Positions 40,769 to 48,142 of a stretch of DNA of 64,000 nt are shown here, in pieces; the stretch's first letter is position 1; each line of letters opens with the position of its first letter. A program made the translations under genes and the position numbers. Source of the DNA: DATLRC01 sp035478435. GTDB lineage: Bacteria > Patescibacteriota > Saccharimonadia > Saccharimonadales > UBA4665. The notes under the pieces are model-generated. The model searched no databases, was not told where the DNA came from, and saw only the letters and a list, made by a program, of their open reading frames with translations. The stretch lies in assembly GCA_035478435.1 (NCBI GenBank), contig DATIJT010000022.1:38367-102366 (forward strand). Reading direction: 5' to 3'.

Positions 40769-41419
40769 ATGACCAAACAATTTTGGGCGGCTATAGTAGT
40801 AGTTGTCCTGGTACTGATAGGAGTATTTACCTTTACTAACAGCCATAAAGCCGGAGCCCCCAGTAGTGGCGATGTCAAAGCTACTCAGCACATAACTGGC
40901 CAGGGGACAAAAGGCGTAACACTCGTGGAATACGGTGATTACCAGTGCCCGTTTTGCGAACAGTATTACGCAACTGTCAAACAAGTTGAGCAGATGTACG
41001 ATTCTGACATCCACTTCCAATTTCGCAATTTCCCGCTAGTCAGCCTCCACCAAAATGCTTTTGCAGCGGCTCGCGCAGCCGAAGCGGCGGCTTTGCAGAA
41101 CAAATTCTGGGAGATGCACGACGCTTTATATGATCCAATCAACTGGCAAAGCTGGACCAGATCTAACAGCCCGGCTAACTTTTTCAACCAAATAGCTCAG
41201 CAACTAGGCTTAAACGTCACGCAGTTCAAGCAAGATTTTGCTAGCGACAGGGTTAATAAGCTAATCAATGCCGACTTGGCCGAAGGCCACCATTTGGATG
41301 TAACTGGGACACCCAGCTTTTTTATTGATGGCAAAAAAGTCGAGATTAGTAACGATGTAGCGGCTTTCAAAAAAGTTATCGACGCCGAAATCGCCAAAAA
41401 GAACCCCTCCAGCCAATAG
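40769..41419 (+). CDS. DsbA-like thioredoxin-fold protein, membrane-anchored
   Basis: An N-terminal helix (about 6-25) anchors a thioredoxin_4/DsbA domain with redox site YQCPFCEQYY (CPFC), a cis-Pro loop DVTGTPSFFID and 216 aa total. It would exchange disulfides outside the membrane, useful for the Cys-bearing exported proteins here. The SD is GAGGAG; the -10 TATACT lies about 40 nt upstream. The WhiB-like gene starts 8 nt downstream. Confidence 0.85.
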   Translation: MTKQFWAAIVVVVLVLIGVFTFTNSHKAGAPSSGDVKATQHITGQGTKGVTLVEYGDYQCPFCEQYYATVKQVEQMYDSDIHFQFRNFPLVSLHQNAFAAARAAEAAALQNKFWEMHDALYDPINWQSWTRSNSPANFFNQIAQQLGLNVTQFKQDFASDRVNKLINADLAEGHHLDVTGTPSFFIDGKKVEISNDVAAFKKVIDAEIAKKNPSSQ

Positions 41420-41427
41420 GTAGAAGA

Positions 41428-42327
41428 ATGCCCCAAAAACCTTCGGGTGGCGATTTTGTGCCAGTTGTTGATTACTCTAGCTGGCGCGACTATGCCGAGT
41501 GTAGGGATACACCGCCTCAGGATATGAATCCTCACTCTAGCCCCGATCCAGAGAGACGTACTCCCAAAGAAAGCTTAATTATAGCCAGGCTCTGTGCTGA
41601 ATGTATATCAATAGAGGACTGTCTGGCCGATGCTATTATTACTGATTGTAGTGTTGGTATAAAGGGTGGTCTTACCTCTCGAGAAAGAAAACCCCTTCAA
41701 GATCAGTACAAAAAGACCGGAACTGTACCATATGCTGAATTTGCTTCGGCTAGCATTCGGGCCCAGGCCGAGGCCGAGAAGCTCAAAGATGGAGCTACTC
41801 AAGAAGCTTTAAAGACACACCAAGAGATATCTCCTCCTCAAGACAAAAAGCCTAAAAAGCCGGAAACCGTAACCGAGCCAACTGCCAAAAGGCTGCCGGT
41901 TAAATCAAGCCCTAGTAAGAGCGTTTCTGTCAACAAAAAATCTAGGGATACCTCTGCCAGATATTTAACTTTATCAGGGGAAAGACTTGTCCCGCCGCCC
42001 TCAGCTGAAGATCCGATTCAAGTAATGGTTATGTACAGCGATAAAACCGTAGTGATTGACGGGCAGAGGTTATGGCTAACAAATCGGCAGATGAGGGTTC
42101 TTGAGCTAATGCTTACATATCGGCATAAGCCAATAAGTAAGTCAGATATTTTGCCCACAATGAACATCAAGTATTTCAGAGAAGGATGGATTTATCTCTC
42201 TTATAAGCTCAATTCAGACACCCGACCACCTATCCTTTATAAAGCCATTACCGCTAGTGGACAGATTGAATACTATGTCGCGGACAACCTAAATGTAGCC
42301 GATTTGCGCGACAAAAGCGTTATTTAA
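41428..42327 (+). CDS. WhiB-like iron-sulfur protein fused to a winged helix
   Basis: Residues 25, 56, 59 and 65 are cysteines in the WhiB order C-x30-CxxC-x5-C (RLCAECISIEDCL), followed by GIKGGLTSRERK, the G(V/I)WGGxTxxER-like beta turn and DNA-binding helix. A disordered basic linker (about 90-170) leads to a C-terminal domain SDKTVVIDGQRLWLTNRQMRVLELMLTYRHKPISKSDIL resembling an OmpR-like winged helix. 299 aa, far longer than WhiB (about 80-130). WhiB proteins are typical of Actinobacteria and their phages. It is cotranscribed with the DsbA-like gene, so it may sense redox state. Confidence 0.7.
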   Translation: MPQKPSGGDFVPVVDYSSWRDYAECRDTPPQDMNPHSSPDPERRTPKESLIIARLCAECISIEDCLADAIITDCSVGIKGGLTSRERKPLQDQYKKTGTVPYAEFASASIRAQAEAEKLKDGATQEALKTHQEISPPQDKKPKKPETVTEPTAKRLPVKSSPSKSVSVNKKSRDTSARYLTLSGERLVPPPSAEDPIQVMVMYSDKTVVIDGQRLWLTNRQMRVLELMLTYRHKPISKSDILPTMNIKYFREGWIYLSYKLNSDTRPPILYKAITASGQIEYYVADNLNVADLRDKSVI

Positions 42328-42416
42328 TATTGCAAAAACTGTTGCCAAGCGGGGCGCTGGATTCGAACTACTACCTTCTCAGGTTTACTTTTGACAATTT
42401 TTATTTTGACTGGCAT
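42324..42416 (-). CDS. 30-aa basic peptide gene with a long leader
   Basis: Frame MPVKIKIVKSKPEKVVVRIQ... ends QQFLQY; SD AGAGGTGG lies 9 nt upstream. A promoter 130 nt upstream (TTGACA, 16 nt, TAAAAT) leaves a leader of about 125 nt containing a hairpin GGCAGACGCGAGACCTGCC. The coding end overlaps the last codon of the convergent WhiB-like gene. Part of the region (GTTCGAATCC) resembles a tRNA T-loop, but no cloverleaf forms. Confidence 0.5.
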   Translation of the reverse strand: MPVKIKIVKSKPEKVVVRIQRPAWQQFLQY

Positions 42417-42547
42417 TATATCCACCTCTTATCTACGCCATACGGCTAGCGCCTTGCCAAAAGCACTGCTTGGCTTTAACTTTTGTTATTTTTAATCTTT
42501 TTGTCTCACAACGGCAGGTCTCGCGTCTGCCATGCAATTACCGGGTA

Positions 42548-42575
42548 ATTTTAACAAACTACTAATGGTTGTCAA
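42548..42575 (-). promoter_or_regulatory. Promoter of the 30-aa peptide
   Basis: Minus strand TTGACA (plus 42570-42575) and TAAAAT (42548-42553) are spaced 16 nt. The following leader may be a small RNA in its own right. Confidence 0.55.
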
Positions 42576-42584
42576 GCCCTTGCA

Positions 42585-42599
42585 CGAGGACGGACCTCG
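42585..42599 (-). terminator. Short hairpin after nadD
   Basis: CGAGG/CCTCG with a 5-nt loop, sharing GACGGACCTCGGAC with the element at 25969. It lies 8 nt after the nadD stop. Confidence 0.45.
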
Positions 42600-42606
42600 G
42601 ACAGCA

Positions 42607-43197
42607 TTAAATTAGCGAAACGTAAAGCCAGTGTTGTTTGCTGTACTGCTTAACGCTAGATAGTAAGCCGTTACCTGGATTTTGTTTACGAAGGGCTTCT
42701 CGGACTGAGCTGGACGATACATCTGGAGCATAGCTATCAAAGATAGTCAGAGCTTTAGGCTGGACTGGCCAGGTTTTTATAAGTTGGACTATTTTCTCCA
42801 AACTGTCTTCGGCCCGTACTCCAACTACTAGCTCACAGTTTTTAAGCATATTATTAGCCTGGGACCAGGCTGGCAAACTAACAACGATATCTGATCCAAA
42901 CAGAAAGACTAACTGGCTGTTTTGAAATTTTTTCTGGAGTTTAGGTAGAGTGCGAGAAATTGTGAAACTAACGTCCTCGACTTCCATAACATCGAATTTA
43001 GAATATGGCCGGGCGGCTTTCTTGAGCATCGCTATCCGATGCGCGAAATGCTCAACGCCATGCTTGGCACGGGGGCGGCGTTCCGGCAGGAAATAAAGTT
43101 TATCCAGCTTGGCCCGTTCCGCGGCTTGCAAAGCGAAACTAATATGCCCGGAGTGAACCGGGTCGAAAGTCCCCGCGAATATGCCGATCCTTCTCAT
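42607..43197 (-). CDS. nadD: Nicotinate-nucleotide adenylyltransferase
   Basis: NadD adenylates NaMN to make deamido-NAD. GIFAGTFDPVHSGHISFA carries the nucleotidyltransferase (T/H)xGH site, and SSSVREAL is the family's ISSTxIR-like region. 196 aa. No nadE, nadA or nadB in the window; the NAD-linked operon at 56.6-60.4 kb is separate. Confidence 0.9.
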   Translation of the reverse strand: MRRIGIFAGTFDPVHSGHISFALQAAERAKLDKLYFLPERRPRAKHGVEHFAHRIAMLKKAARPYSKFDVMEVEDVSFTISRTLPKLQKKFQNSQLVFLFGSDIVVSLPAWSQANNMLKNCELVVGVRAEDSLEKIVQLIKTWPVQPKALTIFDSYAPDVSSSSVREALRKQNPGNGLLSSVKQYSKQHWLYVSLI

Positions 43198-43231
43198 AGT
43201 TCAATTTTATTATAACCGAGTGGCCTTGTAA

Positions 43232-44746
43232 CTAAGCCTTGATCTCCGTACTCTTGCAACTTACACAGGCTTTACTTCCTTTTGAGTCGTAAAAAACAGT
43301 CATCTTACTGCAACTTGGGCAAGGGCGTTCTTTATCGTGCAGCAGATCGCCTTTAAGCCCCAGCTCTTTGGCCTTTTGCGCTTCAGGGCTGTTTGGAATT
43401 ACGCTCTCTAGGCCGCAACTTCCGGCACCGCAATACGATACTTCCGGCGCGTTCCTTTCGACTTCCGCTTGCAGACGGCGGGCTTCTTCGTCTCGGCCGA
43501 GGGCCTGTAATACGGCTACAACCCTGAAGCCATCGGCTGTTGCTTTGTCGAACATGACTTCTGCTTTATCGGGATCTGCCTTAGCAACCTTTAGCAGCAT
43601 TTTCTTAAGGTAAGCGTTCACTAAGCCTTCAGACACTTCCCTGTCTGTCCCGTTTTCCACCAGCATAATGACGTAATCAGCCAACTCGCGGGGCTTGGGC
43701 GCCAGTTTTTCGCGGCGTATTTCGGCTTCGACCGGGACTGCATCGTAGTCCATGGGGTGATCTTCTGACACTTCTTCGCCCATGAAAATGCGCTTGCCGG
43801 ATTGCTTGCTGGCTTCACGGTCTAATAGTTGGGCAAACCCTGTTAGCCCCTTAGGTAGTTTGCCAACGAATTGTTTACTATGCAGCTGAGTCTTAGTCAA
43901 CGCCTGGCTCCCATCAATAACACCAATCTCGGACAGGACAGTCCTGATCACTTTGGGCGTAATGTCAACTCCGGATAAAGCCAATTGCCGTTCAACACGA
44001 TCTCCTGAGCCTGCAAACTCAACCTCTCTGGCCATAAACTTATCGATTTCCGGTACATAGCCGCCGTGTGAACCTTTGGGGTTGAGTTTATAGTCTTCTT
44101 TGGCGGAATCTAAACATTCTGAAACGGTGTAGGCACTAACTGTTTTGCCGATAGCCAAGCTACCTAAGCCCTTGACTATATGGCCCAAGGACACATAAGT
44201 GCCCATCTCTTCAACATAGTCGTTCACGCGGCGGCCTTGTTCTTCGGGTTTAGCTAGAGGAGATAGGCCAGAAGTAACTGTCTCCTCCAGGTCTACACCA
44301 TTGGCCATGTAAGTGCCAGATTCTTGGTTGCGTTTTTGTAGGGCATCACCAAAATATTCATAGGTCAGCTTTCGCTCAGCCTCGCCTACCACCCGTTCAC
44401 AGTCCAGGACTAAACCAGTGTCTAGCTCTTTGTACTGCGGGCTAGCTACACCATATTTTCTTTTGGCCTCAACTACCCGCCTACCCGTGCCTAAGACATC
44501 GACGGCAATTGGGACTAACTCTGTTTTTTTTACAGCCAGAAGTTCACAATTCCTGGCAAGTATTTTGCCTGCTTTTTCGGCAGCCATCACACGTCCGGCG
44601 TGCAGTTCCGGGATTGCATTGGCATCTACGATAGTGTCGGAACTCATTAAATCGAAAGCTTCCCGCGAGAAACCAGGAGCAGGCTTAAACTGCTCCTCGA
44701 GTCGCGCCCAATCTATTGCTTCTGATTTTGTGGCTGGTCCGGCCAT
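43232..44746 (-). CDS. Cobalamin-riboswitch-controlled zinc-ribbon protein of unknown function
   Basis: I do not recognise this 504-aa protein. It is mostly alpha-helical, without transmembrane helices, and its C-terminus carries SYCGAGSCGLES and a zinc ribbon CPSCSKM...CVSCKSTE. The N-terminal region has repeated Ala/Lys/Glu helices. A cobalamin riboswitch and a terminator-like hairpin that overlaps the SD (AGAGGG) lie directly upstream, so expression should fall when B12 is present. That could mean a B12-independent substitute, a B12 carrier or a B12-enzyme partner. No B12 enzyme is in the window. Confidence 0.6.
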   Translation of the reverse strand: MAGPATKSEAIDWARLEEQFKPAPGFSREAFDLMSSDTIVDANAIPELHAGRVMAAEKAGKILARNCELLAVKKTELVPIAVDVLGTGRRVVEAKRKYGVASPQYKELDTGLVLDCERVVGEAERKLTYEYFGDALQKRNQESGTYMANGVDLEETVTSGLSPLAKPEEQGRRVNDYVEEMGTYVSLGHIVKGLGSLAIGKTVSAYTVSECLDSAKEDYKLNPKGSHGGYVPEIDKFMAREVEFAGSGDRVERQLALSGVDITPKVIRTVLSEIGVIDGSQALTKTQLHSKQFVGKLPKGLTGFAQLLDREASKQSGKRIFMGEEVSEDHPMDYDAVPVEAEIRREKLAPKPRELADYVIMLVENGTDREVSEGLVNAYLKKMLLKVAKADPDKAEVMFDKATADGFRVVAVLQALGRDEEARRLQAEVERNAPEVSYCGAGSCGLESVIPNSPEAQKAKELGLKGDLLHDKERPCPSCSKMTVFYDSKGSKACVSCKSTEIKA

Positions 44747-44750
44747 ATAA

Positions 44751-44915
44751 AAACCCTCTGCTCCTTAGAGCGAGGGCCTTCAATACTACTATTGACGCTC
44801 CTGCTCGGGAGACTTAACTAATCGTGTCTGGCTTCCCGCTTAAAACGGATTACAGTTGCGGCACAGCCCAAGAATTTCACCTGGTTCCGATTCTGTTTGT
44901 TAAATACCTTGTAAT
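44751..44915 (-). promoter_or_regulatory. Cobalamin riboswitch with attenuator
   Basis: Minus strand contains the conserved core in order: GGAACCAGGTGAAATTC, TGGGCTG, GCCGCAACTGTAATCC and AAGCCAGACAC (B12-box equivalent). Between it and the start codon, a 9-bp hairpin CCCTCGCTC/GAGCAGAGGG is followed by TTTTT and encloses the SD, typical of an expression platform that either ends transcription or hides the ribosome site. It lies immediately before the gene at 43232-44746. Confidence 0.9.
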
Positions 44916-44982
44916 TAGTAGTCTAGCACCATCACTAAACGCTAGATATAGTATTTTTGAATACAGTTTTGTATATAAAACT

Positions 44983-45035
44983 TACAAGAATTCTCTTGTA
45001 TCACAATTTTATCTACCTGTATGAAAATGTGATAC
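44983..45035. promoter_or_regulatory. Cluster of inverted repeats in a divergent regulatory region
   Basis: TACAAGA-ATTC-TCTTGTA (44983-45000) overlaps the first arm of GTATCACA/TGTGATAC (44998-45005, 45028-45035). The region is AT-rich and lies between the riboswitch transcript and the divergent gene at 45125. Candidate operators for the LexA-like protein at 45862 or another regulator. Confidence 0.45.
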
Positions 45036-45089
45036 ATAGCTAGAGATCTTAAGGGTTGAGCCAGCAGAGTTTAACAATTACGGTGTGAT

Positions 45090-45118
45090 TTGACAATATA
45101 GCATATCTATGTTAGTAT
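45090..45118 (+). promoter_or_regulatory. Promoter of the gene at 45125, leaderless
   Basis: TTGACA, 17 nt, TAGTAT, then 6 nt to the ATG. This is a strong case for leaderless transcription. Confidence 0.75.
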
Positions 45119-45124
45119 GTTGTT

Positions 45125-45865
45125 ATGTCTAAGTTTCCTTCGCTAGATGTTCGCACAACATTTCGCAGTGAATTTGACGAAGCGGCCGCAACCGAAGCTA
45201 AAAAGACGGCAGAACAACAAAAGCGTTCGGCCGAGGTCAAGAAAGCTGCCCGCCGAGTGGAACGGTTTAATAGAATCATCTCAACCTTGGGACACACCAA
45301 AAAAGAGTCGACCTACTATCCATATAATTCTCCTGGGCCCAAAACTGATGAGGAGCACTGGGTAGAACATGAAGTCGTTACATCCAACCCCCTTGGATTG
45401 CCTGAAGCCGAGGGCATGGAATTGTCCATGAGCTTTGGGGTGACTAATGCCCTAGTAACGCCTAAGAAGAAATTGTTTGGTTCACGGGGTAAGAAGTCCG
45501 CCAAGCGTAAAGATACTCCTGTATCTAGGATCGAACCTGTGAGTTTAAAAATTATCTTTTCAGCTAAAAATAAATCAACGGGCGACCTAAGATATCAATA
45601 TATTGCAACTAATGCGGGGCCAACACTTTATTATCCCAAAGATTCTGCTGGTGACAGACCCATACACACAGGGAGCGATATAACTGGACTTGAGAATCCC
45701 TCAGTCTCAGGTATTTCTTCTGCTCAGATTGAACACTATATAGACGACATCTGCCTAACGTATGCCGAGCAACAGCTGGGCATCGAGACAGGCGCAACCG
45801 AGCCTATTACTCCAGATATGTTTTTGGGTCAGATGGCCGTGTCAAGCGCTGCTAGCGAAGCCTAA
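45125..45865 (+). CDS. Hypothetical protein with N-terminal charged helix
   Basis: 246 aa, not recognised. A charged alpha-helical N-terminus (EAAATEAKKTAEQQKRSAEV) is followed by a basic, beta-rich centre (PKKKLFGSRGKKSAKRK). It is driven by a clear promoter with leaderless start and its stop overlaps that of the convergent LexA-like gene. Possibly a partner or target of that regulator. Confidence 0.55.
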   Translation: MSKFPSLDVRTTFRSEFDEAAATEAKKTAEQQKRSAEVKKAARRVERFNRIISTLGHTKKESTYYPYNSPGPKTDEEHWVEHEVVTSNPLGLPEAEGMELSMSFGVTNALVTPKKKLFGSRGKKSAKRKDTPVSRIEPVSLKIIFSAKNKSTGDLRYQYIATNAGPTLYYPKDSAGDRPIHTGSDITGLENPSVSGISSAQIEHYIDDICLTYAEQQLGIETGATEPITPDMFLGQMAVSSAASEA

Positions 45866-46344
45866 GATTCTAGGCTGCTGCGTCTTTTGATAGCACTCAG
45901 ACGGGGGATGAAGCTTTGGGCGGCGCCTTCCAGACCGAGGACTTTGAGGGCGCCAACCAGAACGTACAGATGGTCAATGCCGCCTTCAAGAGTTTTAGCA
46001 GCGGTGGCCTCCGCCTGTTGAAAAGCATGCTCGACTTTTTCAACAAGCCACTTCTCTTCGCTAGGTTGAATCTGGTTACTGGTAACTTTGGCTGGCTCAG
46101 AAGCCTCCACAACTTCCAGTGACCGCGCCGAGTGGTCACGTTTGCGCAAGTGGCCCCGCTTAATTAGGTTGTTGACGTGCAGAGCTACCGTGGCAACTGA
46201 TGTATAGTCCAGCCCGGCCATGATCTCGCGGTAGCTGGGGCTATAGCCGTGTTCGCCAATGAAGGCCTCAATGAAAGCCAGTAATTCTTTCTGTTTTTTA
46301 GTTGGCCGGACCGGCTTTTGTAATGATGTTTGCTTTTCGTTCAT
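45862..46344 (-). CDS. LexA-like DNA-binding protein without protease domain
   Basis: Residues about 12-72 (RPTKKQKELLAFIEAFIGEHGYSPSYREIMAGL...VALHVNNLIKRGHLRKR) are the LexA winged helix-turn-helix. After it comes a helical region (SEEKWLVEKVEHAFQQAEATAAKTLEGGIDHLYV) with no Ala-Gly cleavage site, Ser or Lys catalytic dyad. 160 aa versus about 200 for LexA. It may be a non-cleavable repressor or a dimeric regulator. Confidence 0.7.
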   Translation of the reverse strand: MNEKQTSLQKPVRPTKKQKELLAFIEAFIGEHGYSPSYREIMAGLDYTSVATVALHVNNLIKRGHLRKRDHSARSLEVVEASEPAKVTSNQIQPSEEKWLVEKVEHAFQQAEATAAKTLEGGIDHLYVLVGALKVLGLEGAAQSFIPRLSAIKRRSSLES

Positions 46345-46401
46345 AACTCACATTATGGCACAGGTCTTAATTTCGGACAGTAAGAGTGAAATACTCAGCT
46401 G

Positions 46402-47559
46402 TCAAAATGTTCTCAGCCTACGAAGCATACTGGCTCGGTAATTATCAAAGTCAACGGTGGTTAGTGGCCCAGTGTTAACTAAGGTGACCGGTATTCCTAC
46501 GCTTCGTTCTAGCTTTTGAATAAAATCGTATACCGGTTGGGTTAACTCTGCCCCTGCATGGATGCTCCAATCAAGGTAGTCCGCGAAGGTTAGAGTGATT
46601 TCGGTTGGACGATTAATCATGCAAGAACGTTGGAATTCCTTGATACTAAAGCTGGCGACTCTGCGGACTAGCTTTGTGACTGTGGTTCTTTCTTCTAAGC
46701 CTTCACTGCAGCCGGCTCGCTCGGCAATCTCTGGCCAAGTCATTTCCTGGCTATCTTCTCCAAATGGCCCGCTATTGCCGGCAACACGAATAGGGTAGGT
46801 TCTAGCCACGCCTATAACTTGTGTTTGACAGAAGTGCGGGCTGAGACCAACGCTAGCAGCCAGCGATCCAATGGTCACATCACGGCTAGTTACGTAAGGA
46901 AAGTGGCCGTGGTCAAGGCTTAGGCCAAAACCTTGCGTGCCTTCAACGAGCACAGAATGGCCATTCTCTAAAGCCTTATTTACTAAAACGGCTGTATCGG
47001 CAAGGTAGTGGCTTAAGGGCTTGTAATCTTTCGCCGTAACACAGCTCTCCTTTCTTAGCACTTTATCGGCCGTAGCCGCGCCAACACCATCGCCGCTTCT
47101 AGCGGACGTGCTGCCAATCCTCAGCGCTAGATTCCCTAGTTTTTCTCTTGCTCTTTGCTCCTGAGTGATAATGTGGGCCCGCGGGTCAATATGCAACCTA
47201 TCACGGATCGGAACCACCCTATCAATTCTGTCTATTTCTTCCTGTAAAACGTCGGGGCTAATTACGGCCCCAGCTCCAATTAAAAGTTTGGTCTGCGGGT
47301 TAGCCCAGGCAGCCGGTAGTTGACGCATGACATATGTATCACCCCTATAGAATAAGGTGTGTCCAGCGTTTGCTGCCCCTGTTCTAACCGCCATATCCAC
47401 ACCAGGAGACAAATAATTAACTATAGAGCCCTTGCCCTCAGACCCATACTGCAGCCCAACAACAAAAGTCAGTAAGCCTCTATCGTAACGGTCTTCTTCT
47501 TGCCGCTGCCTTATTTTGGCTAGGCTCAATGCCTCTATGTCGTGTGGTGATTGAGCCAT
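46402..47559 (-). CDS. Adenylosuccinate-synthetase family protein with Ser at the catalytic Asp position
   Basis: The start MAQSPHDIEAL is chosen because the preceding extension would run through GtrA. The GTP loop reads GLQYGSEGKGSIV where PurA has GQWGDEGKGK; the catalytic Asp is replaced by Ser. Catalytic His (NAGHT), VLVEGTQGFGLSLDHG, FPYVTSRDVT and the Arg region RTYPIRVAGNSGP are kept. 385 aa. PurZ enzymes of aminoadenine phages, as I recall, also carry a small residue here and use dGMP. It may therefore make 2-aminoadenylosuccinate-like products or be a PurA variant. Confidence 0.75.
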   Translation of the reverse strand: MAQSPHDIEALSLAKIRQRQEEDRYDRGLLTFVVGLQYGSEGKGSIVNYLSPGVDMAVRTGAANAGHTLFYRGDTYVMRQLPAAWANPQTKLLIGAGAVISPDVLQEEIDRIDRVVPIRDRLHIDPRAHIITQEQRAREKLGNLALRIGSTSARSGDGVGAATADKVLRKESCVTAKDYKPLSHYLADTAVLVNKALENGHSVLVEGTQGFGLSLDHGHFPYVTSRDVTIGSLAASVGLSPHFCQTQVIGVARTYPIRVAGNSGPFGEDSQEMTWPEIAERAGCSEGLEERTTVTKLVRRVASFSIKEFQRSCMINRPTEITLTFADYLDWSIHAGAELTQPVYDFIQKLERSVGIPVTLVNTGPLTTVDFDNYRASMLRRLRTF

Positions 47560-47584
47560 AATATATCTATTACTTTCAGCGAAT

Positions 47585-47986
47585 TTATTTCTCGGGGAAA
47601 ACCCAATATTTGTACCAAAGGTATGACCATATCGAGAAAAATCCAGCTGAGATGAAGAAGCCGACGTAGGGCGAGATGCCAATGGCGTTCAGGCCATAGA
47701 TAATCAGGTAATCCATCACGAAGCCGATGCTTTCTATAAAAACATAGCGGCCGGCGTGTTGCATTTCGGTCAAATGGATGCGGTCCGAAAACGCCCAGAA
47801 ACGCTGGACGAGATAATTGCTTGTCCAACCGATAGCGTCGGCCAGGATTTTAGACGGTAGCCAGCCCCATCGCAAACCGGAATAGCAAACCGCGAACACG
47901 CCGTAGCCTACCCAGAAGTAAAGACTGCCACCGGCCATATACTTCAAAAATCGGACAATTTCCCGTTTGGTTAGCCTAGAACTCAT
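47585..47986 (-). CDS. GtrA-family membrane protein
   Basis: Start at MSSRLTKREIVRFLKYMAGG; 133 aa. Four hydrophobic helices with the GtrA pattern (FLKYMAGGSLYFWVGYGVF; ILADAIGWTSNYLVQRFWAF; ESIGFVMDYLII; GFFISAGFFSIWSYLWYKYWVF). GtrA proteins move lipid-linked sugars in wall or O-antigen glycosylation. Its first three codons lie in the arm of the palindromic element 47977-48142, and the O-antigen ligase stop lies in the other arm. Confidence 0.8.
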   Translation of the reverse strand: MSSRLTKREIVRFLKYMAGGSLYFWVGYGVFAVCYSGLRWGWLPSKILADAIGWTSNYLVQRFWAFSDRIHLTEMQHAGRYVFIESIGFVMDYLIIYGLNAIGISPYVGFFISAGFFSIWSYLWYKYWVFPEK

Positions 47987-48142
47987 TTCAAAACCCCGTT
48001 TTCGTCTGCAAACCACAATTTGCGGGCTGCAAAACCGCCACTACTCGTCAACGTAACTGCAGTTACGCTTCCTCGCATTGACGGTTTTTCGCTCCACAAC
48101 TTGCACCTTTCGCCATGAAAGTAGGTTTTGAAATGAGTTCTA
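47977..48142 (-). ncRNA. Conserved structured RNA element, copy C, linking two genes
   Basis: Perfect 19-nt arms (47977-47995 and 48124-48142) contain the GtrA start codon and the O-antigen ligase stop codon. Read on the minus strand, the core has TTCATGGCGAAAG, GAGCGAAAAACCG, TGCGAGGAAGCG, apical GTAAC/GTTAC, TTGACGAG, CGGTTTTGCAGCCCGC: the same order of motifs as copies A and B. If transcribed through, the stem would hide the GtrA start. Confidence 0.68.

Noticed and set aside
42324..42416. tRNA remnant at GTTCGAATCC
   Set aside because: No pairing of acceptor, D- or anticodon arms could be found; it is best explained as part of the 30-aa peptide frame.
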